Shown piece by piece: positions 14,743 through 17,006 of a DNA stretch of 17,006 nt (its first letter is position 1; each line of letters begins with the position of its first letter). The position numbers were made by a program, and so were the translations under genes. This DNA is from Proteobacteria bacterium UBA964 (GTDB lineage: Bacteria; Pseudomonadota; Gammaproteobacteria; Steroidobacterales; Steroidobacteraceae): positions 1 through 17,006 of the forward strand of contig DBCG01000024.1 in the NCBI GenBank assembly GCA_002292945.1, read 5' to 3'. The notes beneath the pieces are model-generated. The model worked only from the letters and a program-made list of their open reading frames with translations, did no database searches and was not told the origin of the DNA.

Positions 14743-16888
<2,146 letters not shown>

Positions 16889-16892
16889 GGCG

Positions 16893-16897
16893 TCCTT
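16893..16897 (-). promoter_or_regulatory. Ribosome binding site of methylmalonyl-CoA mutase
   Basis: Reads AAGGA on the - strand, 4 nt before the ATG at 16888, which is a short spacing. It overlaps the codons that would follow the alternative TTG at 16903, so it argues for the ATG. Confidence 0.45.
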
Positions 16898-16950
16898 GTC
16901 CAAGTCCGTCCGGACCCCCCTCCCTCAGGCGGGCCCTGGACAACTTCTGG

Positions 16951-16956
16951 ACTATA
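16951..16956 (-). promoter_or_regulatory. Possible -10 element of the mutase operon promoter
   Basis: Reads TATAGT on the - strand, about 60 nt upstream of the mutase ATG, and stands out as the only A+T-rich hexamer in a very G+C-rich leader. No recognisable -35 hexamer lies 16-18 nt upstream; that stretch is filled by inverted repeats. The call rests on a single hexamer. Confidence 0.3.
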
Positions 16957-16960
16957 CCCA

Positions 16961-16988
16961 CCGGGGCATCCCCCGGCGAGTCCGGGGG
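16961..16988. repeat. Overlapping, mutually exclusive inverted repeats upstream of mutase operon
   Basis: Three complementary G/C arms lie in a row on the + strand: CCGGGG (16961-16966), CCCCCGG (16970-16976) and CCGGGGG (16982-16988). The middle arm can pair with the left arm (4-nt loop, 6 bp) or with the right arm (5-nt loop, 7 bp), but not both. They sit just upstream of the -10-like hexamer in the 118-nt stretch before the mutase ATG. They could be an operator, a leader switch if transcription starts further upstream, or the end of a neighbouring unit. No T-run follows on either strand. The rest of 16889-17006 shows no gene. Confidence 0.5.
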
Positions 16989-17006
16989 CGTCTTGACCGG
17001 TCTGGG

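Overview
The window is dense, high-G+C (about two-thirds by eye) bacterial chromosome with almost no intergenic space. I see no RNA genes, insertion sequences, CRISPR arrays or phage genes. A long, membrane-anchored FadE-type acyl-CoA dehydrogenase, a GspB-type secretion component, a rhombosortase and the cytosolic-type malate dehydrogenase together suggest a gammaproteobacterium, possibly near the Xanthomonadales/Nevskiales. That placement is inference from gene content.

Layout. Positions 1-5579 are on the + strand: the 3' part of malate dehydrogenase (mdh, cut by the window edge), fadE, a DUF3667 zinc-ribbon membrane protein coupled to fadE by a GTGA overlap, and DNA polymerase IV (dinB). 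On the - strand at 7057-5544, a 4'-phosphopantetheinyl transferase overlaps a rhombosortase by ATGA; the rhombosortase 3' end runs 36 bp into the end of dinB. Divergent from these, 7096-9641 on the + strand holds gspB and, coupled by another ATGA overlap, a 631-residue protein that joins both halves of a fatty acid kinase (FakA-like DAK2 plus zinc-site domain, then FakB-like DegV). From the far end, 16888-9650 on the - strand is a five-gene operon: methylmalonyl-CoA mutase, meaB, propionyl-CoA carboxylase beta, propionyl-CoA carboxylase alpha (biotin-carrying), and a VOC-fold protein in the methylmalonyl-CoA epimerase position.

How the genes work together. The - strand operon is a complete propionyl-CoA to succinyl-CoA route with its mutase chaperone. 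FadE and the predicted fatty acid kinase fit a lipid-using metabolism: beta-oxidation of odd-chain or branched substrates would supply propionyl-CoA, and the succinyl-CoA formed would enter the TCA cycle, where Mdh acts. The middle block links secretion and protein maturation, since rhombosortases process GlyGly-CTERM proteins that are typically type II secretion substrates and GspB belongs to that system. No GlyGly-CTERM substrate and no other gsp gene is visible here.

Most of the window is recognisable housekeeping or accessory metabolism. I did not find a clearly new multi-gene system. The points most worth a second look are the fatty acid kinase fusion, the epimerase-like protein with two changed metal-ligand positions, the rhombosortase/PPTase/gspB neighbourhood, and the mutually exclusive hairpins upstream of the mutase operon.
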